Assembly (NCBI GenBank): GCA_913063045.1
Contig: CAJXYM010000003.1
Span: 1 to 64,000, forward strand
Direction: 5' to 3'
Origin: an uncultured Flavobacteriales bacterium
Lineage (GTDB): Bacteria > Bacteroidota > Bacteroidia > Flavobacteriales > BACL11
DNA: 64,000 bases
In this document: piece by piece, positions 1-9,100 of the stretch
How positions within the stretch are numbered: the stretch's first letter is position 1
Layout of the letters: each line of letters opens with the position of its first letter
Position numbers and translations under genes: made by a program
The notes under the pieces: model-generated
What the model was told of the DNA's origin: nothing
The model's database searches: none
Seen by the model: the letters and a program-made list of their open reading frames with translations, nothing else

Positions 1-126
1 GGAGTTCAAAGTTTAGTTAATTATACCACGGTCTTTACTCAAGTTGGTATTATTGCTATTTGTATGGCTTTCTTATCATTTATTTTATCTCCTTTAATTA
101 AAAAATGGATGCATGGCGTACACTAA
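1..126 (+). CDS. Peptide MFS transporter (POT family), C-terminal fragment
   Basis: The window opens inside a gene in frame 1. The last 41 residues are visible: a hydrophobic helix (VGIIAICMAFLSFILSPLI) followed by a short basic tail ending KKWMHGVH. A last transmembrane helix followed by a tail of the type LKKWMHGxx is characteristic of proton-dependent oligopeptide transporters (POT/DtpT family) of Bacteroidota, which import di- and tripeptides with protons. The stop TAA is doubled (TAATAA). An A-rich stretch of about 30 nt follows before the next gene. Only the tail is visible, so the family call rests on recognising that tail and is moderate. Confidence 0.55.
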   Translation, partial: GVQSLVNYTTVFTQVGIIAICMAFLSFILSPLIKKWMHGVH

Positions 127-158
127 TAAAAAATTAAAAAATTAAAAAAAAAAAAAAA

Positions 159-623
159 ATGAAAAAAATATTAATCTTAATTTGTCTGACTCTCTCAATA
201 AATAGTTTTGGACAAGAAAATGAACTTACTTGGCACACAGATGTAAATAAAGCAATACAAATTTCTATGGATACTGAAAAGCCTTTATTTTTCTTTTTTA
301 CAGGTAGTGATTGGTGTGGATGGTGTATAAGATTACAAAAAGAAGTTTTCTTTAAGCCTGAATTTGTAAAATGGGCTAAAGAAAGTCTAACATTAGTAGA
401 ACTAGATTTTCCAAGAAAAAGCAAATTATCTGAAGATATGCAAAAACAAAACAGAGAATTAGGCCAAATGTTTGGAGTAAGAGGATATCCAACAGGATGG
501 TTTGTTATTCCAGAAATAACAGATGGTAAAGTAAACTTTAATAAACTTGGATCTCAAGGATATGTTAAAGGAGGACCTACACCTTGGATTAATGGTGCAA
601 AAAAAATCTTAATAAAAAAATAA
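159..623 (+). CDS. Periplasmic thioredoxin-like protein with CGWC motif
   Basis: The 154-residue protein begins with a signal peptide (MKKILILICLTLSINSFGQ) and then a single thioredoxin-like fold. The redox motif CGWC is at residues 53-56 and the cis-proline is in the GYPTGW segment near 111, so both landmarks of an active thiol-disulfide protein are present. It should act in the periplasm, reducing or isomerising disulfides or supplying electrons for cytochrome c maturation. It is shorter than TlpA/ResA and lacks their peroxiredoxin-like insert. The ATG follows a run of 15 A residues. A second thioredoxin-like gene lies 25 bp downstream in the same direction, and the pair ends at a shared terminator, so they are probably co-transcribed. 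Confidence 0.85.
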   Translation: MKKILILICLTLSINSFGQENELTWHTDVNKAIQISMDTEKPLFFFFTGSDWCGWCIRLQKEVFFKPEFVKWAKESLTLVELDFPRKSKLSEDMQKQNRELGQMFGVRGYPTGWFVIPEITDGKVNFNKLGSQGYVKGGPTPWINGAKKILIKK

Positions 624-648
624 TATTACTTTATAAAGAATTGTCATA

Positions 649-1134
649 ATGAAAAAATTAATTTTATTTATTCTAATCTTTTTGCCAAGTATCGTCTTTT
701 GCCAGGGCCAACAAAAATTAGCAATTGATTGGATACCTTTAGAATCTGCTGAAAAATGGGCAAGTAAATATGACAGAGAGGTTTTGATTTTTTTCTATAG
801 ACAAGGATGTGACTATTGCGAAAGAATGAAAAAGGAGGTCTTAAGTGATCCTCAAGTAATTAAAACAATTAATAAAAACTTTCTTCCAGTCATGATAGAT
901 GGAAAAGGAAAAAAACCAATTATTTTCAATGGAAAGGAATTTGTTAATGACCACCCATTTGATGAGGATGCCCCGTGGAGACACAATCTCTTTTTTGAGC
1001 TAGTAAGTCCTACAAAAGGAAATTATTACTGGCCAAATATTGTAATTCTTAATAGTAAATTAGATAAAAAGGCACAATTTCCTGGTTTTCAATCTAAACC
1101 ATTACTAATGAGAAATTTAAAACGATTTTTATAA
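649..1134 (+). CDS. Periplasmic thioredoxin-like protein with CDYC motif
   Basis: This 161-residue protein has a signal peptide (MKKLILFILIFLPSIVFCQ) and a thioredoxin-like domain with the motif CDYC at 54-57 and a proline in YYWPN (about 129) that fits the cis-proline position. The active-site dipeptide DY differs from the GW of the upstream gene, so the two proteins probably differ in redox potential or partner. The segment between motif and cis-proline carries extra loops (for example HPFDEDAPW). Candidate partners include periplasmic disulfide proteins or apocytochrome c, since a cytochrome c biogenesis gene lies 5 kb away, but no direct link is visible. The gene stops just before a strong palindromic terminator. 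Confidence 0.82.
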   Translation: MKKLILFILIFLPSIVFCQGQQKLAIDWIPLESAEKWASKYDREVLIFFYRQGCDYCERMKKEVLSDPQVIKTINKNFLPVMIDGKGKKPIIFNGKEFVNDHPFDEDAPWRHNLFFELVSPTKGNYYWPNIVILNSKLDKKAQFPGFQSKPLLMRNLKRFL

Positions 1135-1141
1135 AAATAAA

Positions 1142-1172
1142 AAAGAGAGTTAATATTAACTCTCTTTTTTTT
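1142..1172. terminator. Bidirectional intrinsic terminator
   Basis: The perfect palindrome gagagttaat/attaactctc is flanked by an A run on the left and about nine T on the right. It can terminate the thioredoxin-like genes on the + strand and tRNA-His on the - strand. Confidence 0.85.
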
Positions 1173-1174
1173 TG

Positions 1175-1249
1175 GGTGACTGATGGGATTCGAACCCACG
1201 ACCCCCGGCACCACAAACCAGTGCTCTAACCAACTGAGCTACAATCACC
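1175..1249 (-). tRNA. tRNA-His (anticodon GTG)
   Basis: Read on the - strand, the sequence folds as a full cloverleaf: acceptor GTGATTG/CAGTCAC, D arm GCTC-AGTTGGTTA-GAGC, anticodon arm CTGGT-TTGTGGT-GCCGG and T arm GTGGG-TTCGAAT-CCCAT. The anticodon is GTG, which reads histidine codons. An extra G sits 5' of the acceptor opposite C73, the G-1:C73 identity pair for histidyl-tRNA synthetase. The 3' CCA is not encoded. A TATATTTG promoter box lies 12 nt upstream and the palindromic terminator immediately downstream, so the gene looks like a stand-alone transcription unit. Confidence 0.97.
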
Positions 1250-1261
1250 ATTTTAGGGTTG

Positions 1262-1269
1262 CAAATATA
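1262..1269 (-). promoter_or_regulatory. -7 box TATATTTG for tRNA-His
   Basis: Exact match to the Bacteroidota -7 consensus TAnnTTTG, 12 nt from the mature tRNA 5' end. I see no clear -33 element. Confidence 0.6.
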
Positions 1270-1300
1270 TATTTTTAATCTTTAAATAGAAATAACTAAT

Positions 1301-1308
1301 TATATTTG
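1301..1308 (+). promoter_or_regulatory. -7 box TATATTTG for copA
   Basis: Exact TAnnTTTG match with only four bases between its last G and the ATG at 1313. Transcription should start at or next to the start codon, giving a leaderless or nearly leaderless mRNA. It is divergent from the tRNA-His promoter. Confidence 0.6.
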
Positions 1309-1312
1309 TTCA

Positions 1313-3418
1313 ATGAAAAATAATGTAGAAAATCGAATTACATTAAATGTTGAAGGGATGAGCTGTAATAATTGTGCAGCGGGGATAAAAAAACATCTTG
1401 AAAACAAACTATCCGATCCTGTAAATGTAAATTTTGCTATGGCAGAAGTTATATGCTATACAGACAAAAATTATAATCTAAAAGACATAGTAAAGACAAT
1501 AAAAAGTCTTGGATACAAAGTCAGTCTAAAACCCTCAGAAAAGAAAAAAAACTTCTCTAAAAGCGAAATATACTTTGTCATATCACTAATATTTACTCTG
1601 CCTTTATTTTGTCATATGTTTGTTAGTGAAAATAGTATTCTACATAAACCTTTAGTACAATTACTACTTTGTATACCTGTATATTTTATTGGAATTATTT
1701 ATTTTGGTAAAAGTGCCTTTTATTCTTTAAAAAGTAAAGTCCCAAATATGGATGTCCTTATTTTTGTAGGAAGTTCATCAGCATTTATATATAGTTTATA
1801 TGGCTGGTGGTTATTTCAAAATAACGACCAAGCAAGTAACTATCTATTTTTCGAAACTACTGCAACAATAATAACATTAGTGCTTTTTGGAAATGTACTT
1901 GAACATAGGTCGGTTAAACAAACAACAACTGCAATAAAAGACCTTAGTAAGATTAAGTATACTAAAGCCAAAAAACTAATTGAAGATAAGATTGAAGAAA
2001 TAAGTTATCAAGAGATTAAAAAAGATGATGTCTTAATAATTAATAAAGGAGATCAAATACCTGTTGATGGTCAAGTAATTTGGGGGTCCTGCTTAGTTGA
2101 TGAGTCTATGATTACAGGAGAAAATATTCCTGTAAATAAAAATGAAAAAGATGAAGTAATTGGAGGTACTATTTTGACAAGCGGTAGCATTATGATTAAA
2201 GCTATAAATGTAGGAGAAGAAACTATCATTTCTAATATAATTGAACTGGTAAAAAACGCTCAGCTTAATCAGCCTAAAATTCAAAAAATTGGAGATCAAG
2301 TTAGTGCAGTATTTGTCCCAATTGTTCTTTGTATATCTTTTTTTACTTTTTCAATATGTTTTTTAGTATTTAATATTGATATTCATGAAGCATTACTAAG
2401 AGCAATTGCTGTGCTAGTAATTTCATGTCCTTGTGCCATGGGTCTGGCAACTCCAACAGCAATAATGGTAGGTATTGGAAAAGCTGCGAAACAAGGAATT
2501 CTAATAAAGGGAGGTGATACGCTAGAAAAAATGGCGAAAATTAAAAATATAGCATTTGATAAAACAGGTACTTTAACTACTGGGGATTTTAAAATAAAAT
2601 CGTTTAATAGTGAAAATGGAAATGATACAGAAATTAAGAATATTATATATAATCTTGAAAAATTCTCATCACACCCTATTGCCAAGTCTTTAGTAAATGA
2701 GCTAGCATCTTATTCACAAGAGATTAATTTCACTGAGATTAAAGAAAAAAATGGATTTGGAATTTCAGGAAATTATAATGGAAATATTTATTTTATTGGA
2801 AGAGTAGATGAACTAAAAGAAAATATCTTCAACATAACTATTTTAAAAAACAATAAAAAAATTGCAAGTCTAAAAATTGAAGATGAACTAAAGGAAAATA
2901 CTAAAAAAGTAATTGAGAAAATTAAAGAACAAGGCTACAGTACATTTTTAATAAGTGGAGATAAGAAAATAAATTGCGAATTAGTTAATAAGGAATTAAA
3001 ATTTACAGAGATTTTCTATCAGCAACTTCCAAAAGAAAAGCTTCAGAAAATTGAAGAACTTAATAATTCAGGACCTACAGCAATGGTAGGGGATGGAATA
3101 AATGATGCACCTGCTCTTGCAAAGGCTTTTATTGGAGTTTCTTTAGGAAATGCAAGCCAAATAGCTATTCAATCTTCTGACGTTATTTTATTAAATAATA
3201 ACAACCTTAATCAACTTAATAAGGCCTTAGTAATAAGTAAGATGACATTAAGAACAATAAAACAAAATTTATTCTGGGCTTTCTCCTATAATATTATAGC
3301 GATCCCTATTGCTTGTTTAGGATATCTAAATCCTATGTGGGCAGCACTGTTTATGGCTTTTTCTGATGTTATTGTTGTAGGAAACTCTATAAGATTAAAA
3401 TTTAAAAAAAATTTTTAG
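1313..3418 (+). CDS. copA: Heavy-metal P1B-type ATPase, CopA-like copper exporter
   Basis: This 701-residue inner-membrane ATPase pumps a soft metal ion, most likely Cu(I), out of the cytoplasm. It has one N-terminal metal-binding HMA domain (GMSCNNC, Cys18 and Cys21), a membrane region with the transport motif SCPCAMGLATPTA (CPC about 372-374), the phosphorylated aspartate in DKTGTLT (Asp416), an HP locus (SSHPIAKSL) and the hinge GDGINDAPALA (about 593). The late membrane segments hold the YN pair of copper pumps, but the usual MxxSS reads MAFSD, with one Ser replaced by Asp. Copper specificity follows from CPC plus YN and is inference. It starts at an ATG almost touching a -7 box. No metal-responsive regulator is adjacent. 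Confidence 0.9.
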   Translation: MKNNVENRITLNVEGMSCNNCAAGIKKHLENKLSDPVNVNFAMAEVICYTDKNYNLKDIVKTIKSLGYKVSLKPSEKKKNFSKSEIYFVISLIFTLPLFCHMFVSENSILHKPLVQLLLCIPVYFIGIIYFGKSAFYSLKSKVPNMDVLIFVGSSSAFIYSLYGWWLFQNNDQASNYLFFETTATIITLVLFGNVLEHRSVKQTTTAIKDLSKIKYTKAKKLIEDKIEEISYQEIKKDDVLIINKGDQIPVDGQVIWGSCLVDESMITGENIPVNKNEKDEVIGGTILTSGSIMIKAINVGEETIISNIIELVKNAQLNQPKIQKIGDQVSAVFVPIVLCISFFTFSICFLVFNIDIHEALLRAIAVLVISCPCAMGLATPTAIMVGIGKAAKQGILIKGGDTLEKMAKIKNIAFDKTGTLTTGDFKIKSFNSENGNDTEIKNIIYNLEKFSSHPIAKSLVNELASYSQEINFTEIKEKNGFGISGNYNGNIYFIGRVDELKENIFNITILKNNKKIASLKIEDELKENTKKVIEKIKEQGYSTFLISGDKKINCELVNKELKFTEIFYQQLPKEKLQKIEELNNSGPTAMVGDGINDAPALAKAFIGVSLGNASQIAIQSSDVILLNNNNLNQLNKALVISKMTLRTIKQNLFWAFSYNIIAIPIACLGYLNPMWAALFMAFSDVIVVGNSIRLKFKKNF

Positions 3419-3455
3419 TATTATTACAATAGAATTTATAACTAAAAAAAAACTT

Positions 3456-5369
3456 ATGAAAAAAACTTTTACTACACTAGTTTCATTATTATTTTCAACT
3501 ATGATTATTGCCCAAGTATCTCCATATAAATTAAAAAATGGCAATGATCAAGCATTAATAAATGATAAGATAGTAATGAGTGGGAGTGAATCATTGTCTC
3601 ACCTAATGGTTAACCCAAATCCTAATACTATTGCATTAAAGACTGTTTCAAGTAATGAAGTGATGCTAGGTACAACTACGTATGATCTTCAATCAAATTC
3701 TGCAGTTGATAATAGACTAATTAGACATAACGATGGAACAATCTCAGCTGTCTGGACTATGAGTGCTCAATTCTCAACTTCTTATACTGACAGAGGTACA
3801 GGTTATAATTTCTATGATGGTTCTTCATGGGACCCATCCCCAAATGGTAGATTAGAATCATCTAGAGGAGGATGGCCTTCAATTTTAGCTACAGGTTCTA
3901 ATAAAGAAATTGCCATTACTCATAATACTGACAATGGGTATTTAAATCTAACTCATCGCTCATCAATAGGATCTGGTAATTGGCAGGAACAAGCTATTTC
4001 CTCTCAAGATAGCAATGGAGTATATACCGATATAATATGGAATAGAGCGGTTATTGGAGGGACGAGTCAACAAACTATTCATATGGTTGGGGTAATTGCA
4101 AATACAGCTCTTGGAGGGGCTATATATAACGGATTAGATGGAGCTTTAGTTTATTATAGGTCACAAGACGGTGGTGCTACATGGGACACCAAAGATTTCC
4201 AGCTTCCAACTTTAGATTCTACAAAATATTTAGCTTTTAGTGGAGATAGTTATGCAATTGCTTGTAATGGTGAAACAGTAGTTGTTGCATATTTTGGTGA
4301 TTTAGATGATTCAGCAATTATAAAATCTACTGATAATGGAAATACCTGGACAGCAACTACATTTTTAGATTTCCCTGTAGACAAATATTCTGTTGATGCT
4401 GGAATGGATTTAGATAATGATGGAATAATGGATACTGTTTATTCTACAGATGGATCTGGAGCTGTTTTATTAGACAATAATAATATAGCTCATGTGTTTT
4501 TTGGAAATATGAGATTATTAGATGCTGATTTAACTGACCAATCAACTTCTTACTTTCCTAGTACAGATGGGTTAATGTATTGGAATGAAAATATGGGTGC
4601 TGATGACTTTGCAAATAACCCTATAATTGATTCATCACTCTGGTATTCTAGCCTTTGTCAAATGATTACAAATGCACAAGATACTGATGGAGATAACGTA
4701 TTAAATATTGTTGATTTCCCAACATATTACATGTCTCTTACATCAATGCCAAATGCAGGAATCGATGCTAATGGAAATTTATTTGTATCATATTCTGAAC
4801 TAATGGAAAATATTGATAATGGATCACAAAATTTTAGACATGTTAACGTAATTAAAAGTATGGATGGCGGAACAACTTGGAGTACTCCAACTGACGTAAC
4901 TCCACATACAGCATGGTCTGGAGCTCAAGAGTGTGTTTTTGCAACAATGGATAGAAATGTAGATGACAAAATAAGATTAATCTATCAAAAGGATTTTGAA
5001 CCTGGATTAGCTGTTAGAGGTGATGAAGATATTATTGACATGAATGAAATTATATATCTAGAAATTGATACAACAGAGCTTGGTAATACATCCACTTCAT
5101 TAGTGGATATAAATAAAGAAGAAAAATTCAGCCTATACCCTAATCCTGCAAAAAACAATACTAATGTAAATTTTTACTCTAATAAAAATCAAGAGCTAGA
5201 AATATCATTATTTAATGTTTTTGGCAAAGAAATAGATAAAATCAAAGTAAATGTTTTACTAGGAAATAATAATATTAATTTAGATGTAACTTCTTTAAAG
5301 AATGGTGTTTACTTTATTAATATCAATAAATTAAAAGGTAAGTCAATAAAACTTATTGTTACAAAATAA
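3456..5369 (+). CDS. Secreted Asp-box (sialidase-like fold) protein with T9SS type A sorting domain
   Basis: The 637-residue protein has a signal peptide (MKKTFTTLVSLLFSTMIIAQ), a large central region and a C-terminal type IX secretion sorting domain of about 75 residues (FSLYPNPAKNNTNV...GVYFININ...KLIVTK). Three Asp-box motifs, SQDGGATWDT, STDNGNTWTA and SMDGGTTWST, point to a beta-propeller like that of sialidases and BNR-repeat proteins. Two Asp-rich loops (DLDNDGIMDT, DTDGDNVLNIVDF) resemble EF-hand-like calcium sites. It should cross the outer membrane by T9SS and be attached or released. No catalytic residues of a sialidase could be confirmed, so glycan binding or hydrolysis is only a possibility. 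It sits alone, 37 bp after copA, and ends at a strong terminator. Confidence 0.85.
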   Translation: MKKTFTTLVSLLFSTMIIAQVSPYKLKNGNDQALINDKIVMSGSESLSHLMVNPNPNTIALKTVSSNEVMLGTTTYDLQSNSAVDNRLIRHNDGTISAVWTMSAQFSTSYTDRGTGYNFYDGSSWDPSPNGRLESSRGGWPSILATGSNKEIAITHNTDNGYLNLTHRSSIGSGNWQEQAISSQDSNGVYTDIIWNRAVIGGTSQQTIHMVGVIANTALGGAIYNGLDGALVYYRSQDGGATWDTKDFQLPTLDSTKYLAFSGDSYAIACNGETVVVAYFGDLDDSAIIKSTDNGNTWTATTFLDFPVDKYSVDAGMDLDNDGIMDTVYSTDGSGAVLLDNNNIAHVFFGNMRLLDADLTDQSTSYFPSTDGLMYWNENMGADDFANNPIIDSSLWYSSLCQMITNAQDTDGDNVLNIVDFPTYYMSLTSMPNAGIDANGNLFVSYSELMENIDNGSQNFRHVNVIKSMDGGTTWSTPTDVTPHTAWSGAQECVFATMDRNVDDKIRLIYQKDFEPGLAVRGDEDIIDMNEIIYLEIDTTELGNTSTSLVDINKEEKFSLYPNPAKNNTNVNFYSNKNQELEISLFNVFGKEIDKIKVNVLLGNNNINLDVTSLKNGVYFININKLKGKSIKLIVTK

Positions 5370-5386
5370 AAAAATAGAAACTCTAG

Positions 5387-5422
5387 AAAAAAAGCTGAAC
5401 AGAAAATGTTCAGCTTTTTTTT
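5387..5422. terminator. Bidirectional intrinsic terminator
   Basis: The hairpin aaaagctgaac-agaaaat-gttcagctttt is bounded by A and T runs. It lies between the convergent ends of the T9SS protein gene and bshB1 and can serve both strands; its T run overlaps the bshB1 stop. Confidence 0.85.
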
Positions 5423-6122
5423 ATTTTATATCTGTAAGTAAGTTAATCTTACTTAGTTGATGTGTGAGAAACCCTTCAGCATATTTACAAGAAGACAAAC
5501 GACCTAAATCTTTAGCTCTATATTCAATACTATCCAAAAAGTCTTTAGAAGAAATAATAGTACTTGACTCTTTAGAACTTGGGTCATAAAACTGAGTTTT
5601 ATATGCCTTGCAGGCATTAATTTTTTCATTAAAACTTTGACTAATGTCAACTATAAAATCAGGCTTTAGAGGATTAAATTGTATATAATGATAAATTGCT
5701 TTGGGTCTCCATACAGCTTGATTAGTATCTATTTTTTCAAGCCCTGATAAAAAACATGAGTCAACAGTAAGTGAAGATGCTCTTCCATGATCAGGGTGTC
5801 TATCTGAAGGAGCATTAGTAATTACTATATCAGGCTGATAATATCTTATTTTTTGAATCATCTTATTTTTATGAGTAGCATCATTAATAAAAAAACCATC
5901 ATCAAAATTTAGATTTTCTCGAATATGTACACCCATAATCTTACTAGCATTTAATGTTTCCTCAGTTCGAGTTAAAGAGGTCCCTCTAGTTCCTAGCTCC
6001 CCTTTAGTTAAATCAATAATACCAACCTTCAGTCCCGCTTTAATATGTTTAATTATAGTACCACCACAACCAAGTTCAACATCATCGGGATGCGCGCCAA
6101 AGACTAAGATATCAAGTTTCAT
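5421..6122 (-). CDS. bshB1: Bacillithiol biosynthesis deacetylase BshB1
   Basis: This 233-residue LmbE/PIG-L family zinc deacetylase removes the acetyl group from N-acetylglucosaminyl-malate, the second step in making bacillithiol, the low-molecular-weight thiol of many Firmicutes and Bacteroidota. The metal-binding motif AHPDD is at residues 10-14 and the second histidine motif DRHPDH near 108-112. The segment DLTKGELGTRGT is typical of BshB rather than of mycothiol deacetylases. Its ATG overlaps the stop of the upstream cytochrome c biogenesis gene by 4 bp (ATGA), so translation is probably coupled. The first enzyme, BshA, is encoded at 49.6-50.7 kb; BshC is not in the window. Confidence 0.92.
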   Translation of the reverse strand: MKLDILVFGAHPDDVELGCGGTIIKHIKAGLKVGIIDLTKGELGTRGTSLTRTEETLNASKIMGVHIRENLNFDDGFFINDATHKNKMIQKIRYYQPDIVITNAPSDRHPDHGRASSLTVDSCFLSGLEKIDTNQAVWRPKAIYHYIQFNPLKPDFIVDISQSFNEKINACKAYKTQFYDPSSKESSTIISSKDFLDSIEYRAKDLGRLSSCKYAEGFLTHQLSKINLLTDIK

Positions 6123-9100
6123 TTATAGAATTTGTTAAATTTAATTTTAGCTAAAATAGCACTTACAAATGTTAAAGCTATGAAATAGTAAACAAATGAA
6201 GGGATAGGCATAGGGTCTCCTGCAGCATATGAATGTAGCCCTGATAAATAATAATTTACACCAAAATACGTCATAATAATAGACCAAATTCCAATTAAAG
6301 AGGCTAGATTAAAAATATAAAAGCCAGCTAATGCAGGAATTAAGCGCATATGTAATATAAATACATAAACTAAAACACTGACTAATGCCCATGTTTCTTT
6401 TGGATCCCATCCCCAATATCTTCCCCAAGATTCATTTGCCCAAACACCACCTAAAAAGGTTCCTATTGTAAGCATAAATAAGCCTATGGTTATAGACCGT
6501 TCGTTTATTAAAGTTAATTCACTTAATACATCATGTATGCGAGACTTATTATTTTTTGTAGTAAAAATAATTAACCAAAGAGAGAATAATCCTAATATAG
6601 CTCCTAAAGATAAAAACCCATAACTCGCTGTAATAATAGCTACATGAATCATTAACCAATATGAATTTAGTACAGGAACAAGATTTGTAATTTCAGGATC
6701 AAGCCAGTTTAAGTGAGCAACCATAAGCAGTAATGAAGCAACAATTGATGTAGCTGCAAGAGTCATATAGGACCTTCTGCTAAACATTATACCTGACAAC
6801 ATTGTCGCCCACGCTATGTATATCATAGATTCATATCCATTACTCCAGGGTGCATGTCCAGAAATTATCCATCTTGAAATTAAACCTGCTGTTTGAGCAA
6901 TAAATCCCGAGATAATTAACCATTTAACAACTAGAATAATTTTTTCAATAATTTTGTTGTTATTAAATATTTGATATAAGAGTAGAAATAAAAAGACTAT
7001 TCCTATCATAAAATAATACATGAACAAATTAGAAAAAATATTTACTTTATTGTAAAGCACCTCTAAATCAATCTTATATGCATCAGGCATAACATCAACA
7101 CCATATCTATATTGAAATTTAGAAATATATGAGACAACACTATCACAAGTTCCCCAATCAGAATTATTTATTGCAGTATTTATTGAAGTGAAATACATCT
7201 TCATAATATTAGAAACAAATAATGAATCATTAGAAGAAAAATATTGATTATTAGTTGCTGAATACCAAGTTTTATTTGAATCATTAGGAAGAGGAAAGAA
7301 TCTTAAAATACCACCGTTATAAATAGTAAAACAAATATTTACTCGTTCATCCACTGCAATTATATCTTTTTCATACTTGCCCCTGTCAATTGGCTTCTTT
7401 GCATAAGCAATCTCAACTTCATCTTTTAAAACATAATTCCCCTCTTCATCAAAAAATAATTTAAAAGGGACTCTATTTTCTTTAAAATCTAATAATTTTT
7501 TTAATTTTTCATGACTTATTTTAATCATTGGGACCTGGCTCCATAATCTGGGGTCATTCATCATTCCTAATATTACCTGAGAAGAATTTTGATTAACGAT
7601 AGTATTTTTTCTAGATATCTTTCTGAGATACTCTGCAAAAACAGTATTAACGGGTTTAATTCTCCCTCCATTGTCCTGTACTAGTAATGTTTCAAATACT
7701 TTAATATGATTATATGCAATTTTATTTGCATCTAAAGTGCTATCAAGATTAGTCTCTTGGGCACTTAAAAGATTAAAACTTAATAAAAACAGAATACTTA
7801 TAAGAGATTTCTTTTTCAACTTATTTAACCGATTACTTAGAAAAGTAAAGCGTGTTTTCTGACTAAAAAACACCATCATCATTCCAAGAGCTAATAAAAA
7901 ATAGCCGAGATAACTTACATAAGTCCCCCACCTATCATGATTTACAGATAGGATTGTACCCATTTCATCTTTATCATAGGAAGATTGAAAAAATCTATAT
8001 CCTTTATAATCCAGAACGTTATTCATATAAATTCTATAGTCCTTACTAAAATCTTTATCAAGCACTGTAACTTCTGCAGCAAAAGAGGCAGGACTTTGTG
8101 AGCCAGGATAACGCTCAAGCTGAAATTCTCTTAATTTAATAACAAAAGGAGTCTGATATGCTTTGGAGCCATATGAAAGGTCAAAATACAGACCACCAAG
8201 ATAAAAAGATTCACTATTAGGAATAAACCCTTTCCCCCCTATTAAAGTAACCTCTTTTGATTCCCCATTACAAACAACATCTAAAATTAATGCATTATCA
8301 CCACCATCTTTCATAATATTTGAAGAGCTGTATAAATCTTCGTTGCCACTGTCTATAATTTCTTTTAAAACAAGGTTTAAATTTTCTAAAGAATAAAGTG
8401 TTTTAGTATTTAGCTGAAATCTAGTATCAGAAATATATTCTCCAGTTGAACGATCACTCATTTTCATAGATTGAATAGAAAACGGAGCTTCGCAATACAA
8501 GAGACTATCTTCATAGAAAAAATTTACGGCGCCAACAATAGGATTATCAAAAGTAAAAAGGTACTTATCTATCTTTCTTTGTTCATCTTTTTTTAAATAT
8601 TCAGACTGCATTCCATTATCTCCAGGGACAACTAAATGAAGTGTCATCACACCATCTTTAGTAGCTAGAAAAGTGTCTTTTACATTAGGCAAAAAATCTT
8701 TATAATTAATAGAAATATCATGATCTAAAAAACTTACAGGAATTGAAAAATTATTATTAGTAATACCTGAAAGAAATAATTTTTTTTCTCTTTCATACTG
8801 CAAACTTCTATTATCAACTTTTATTTGAAGAAATACATCATCAGAAATAACTAAGTTAGACTGGTCATTTTCTCTAATATGCATCATCCCTTCGAAACCA
8901 AAATATCTAGTGATTCCAGATCCTATTAATATAACAATGAATGCAAGGTGGAATGTTAAAACAGCTATTTTTTCTTTTCTAAAAAGATTATATCTCTTAA
9001 GATTATAAATTAAATTAATTGTTAATAAAAACAAAATTAATTCGAACCACCATTTCGTAAATATTAATGCCTTAGCAGTATCTCTGCCAAAATCATTTTC

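Noticed and set aside
130-158. A-rich tract before the first thioredoxin-like gene as a phase-variable homopolymer
   Set aside because: It lies outside coding sequence and such tracts are common in this AT-rich DNA; no terminator stem precedes it.
2383-2685. 100-aa ORF on the - strand inside copA, and similar long antisense ORFs (134-424, 10339-10674, 49797-50162, 60750-61028)
   Set aside because: They are antisense shadows of clear genes with no domain or start signal of their own.
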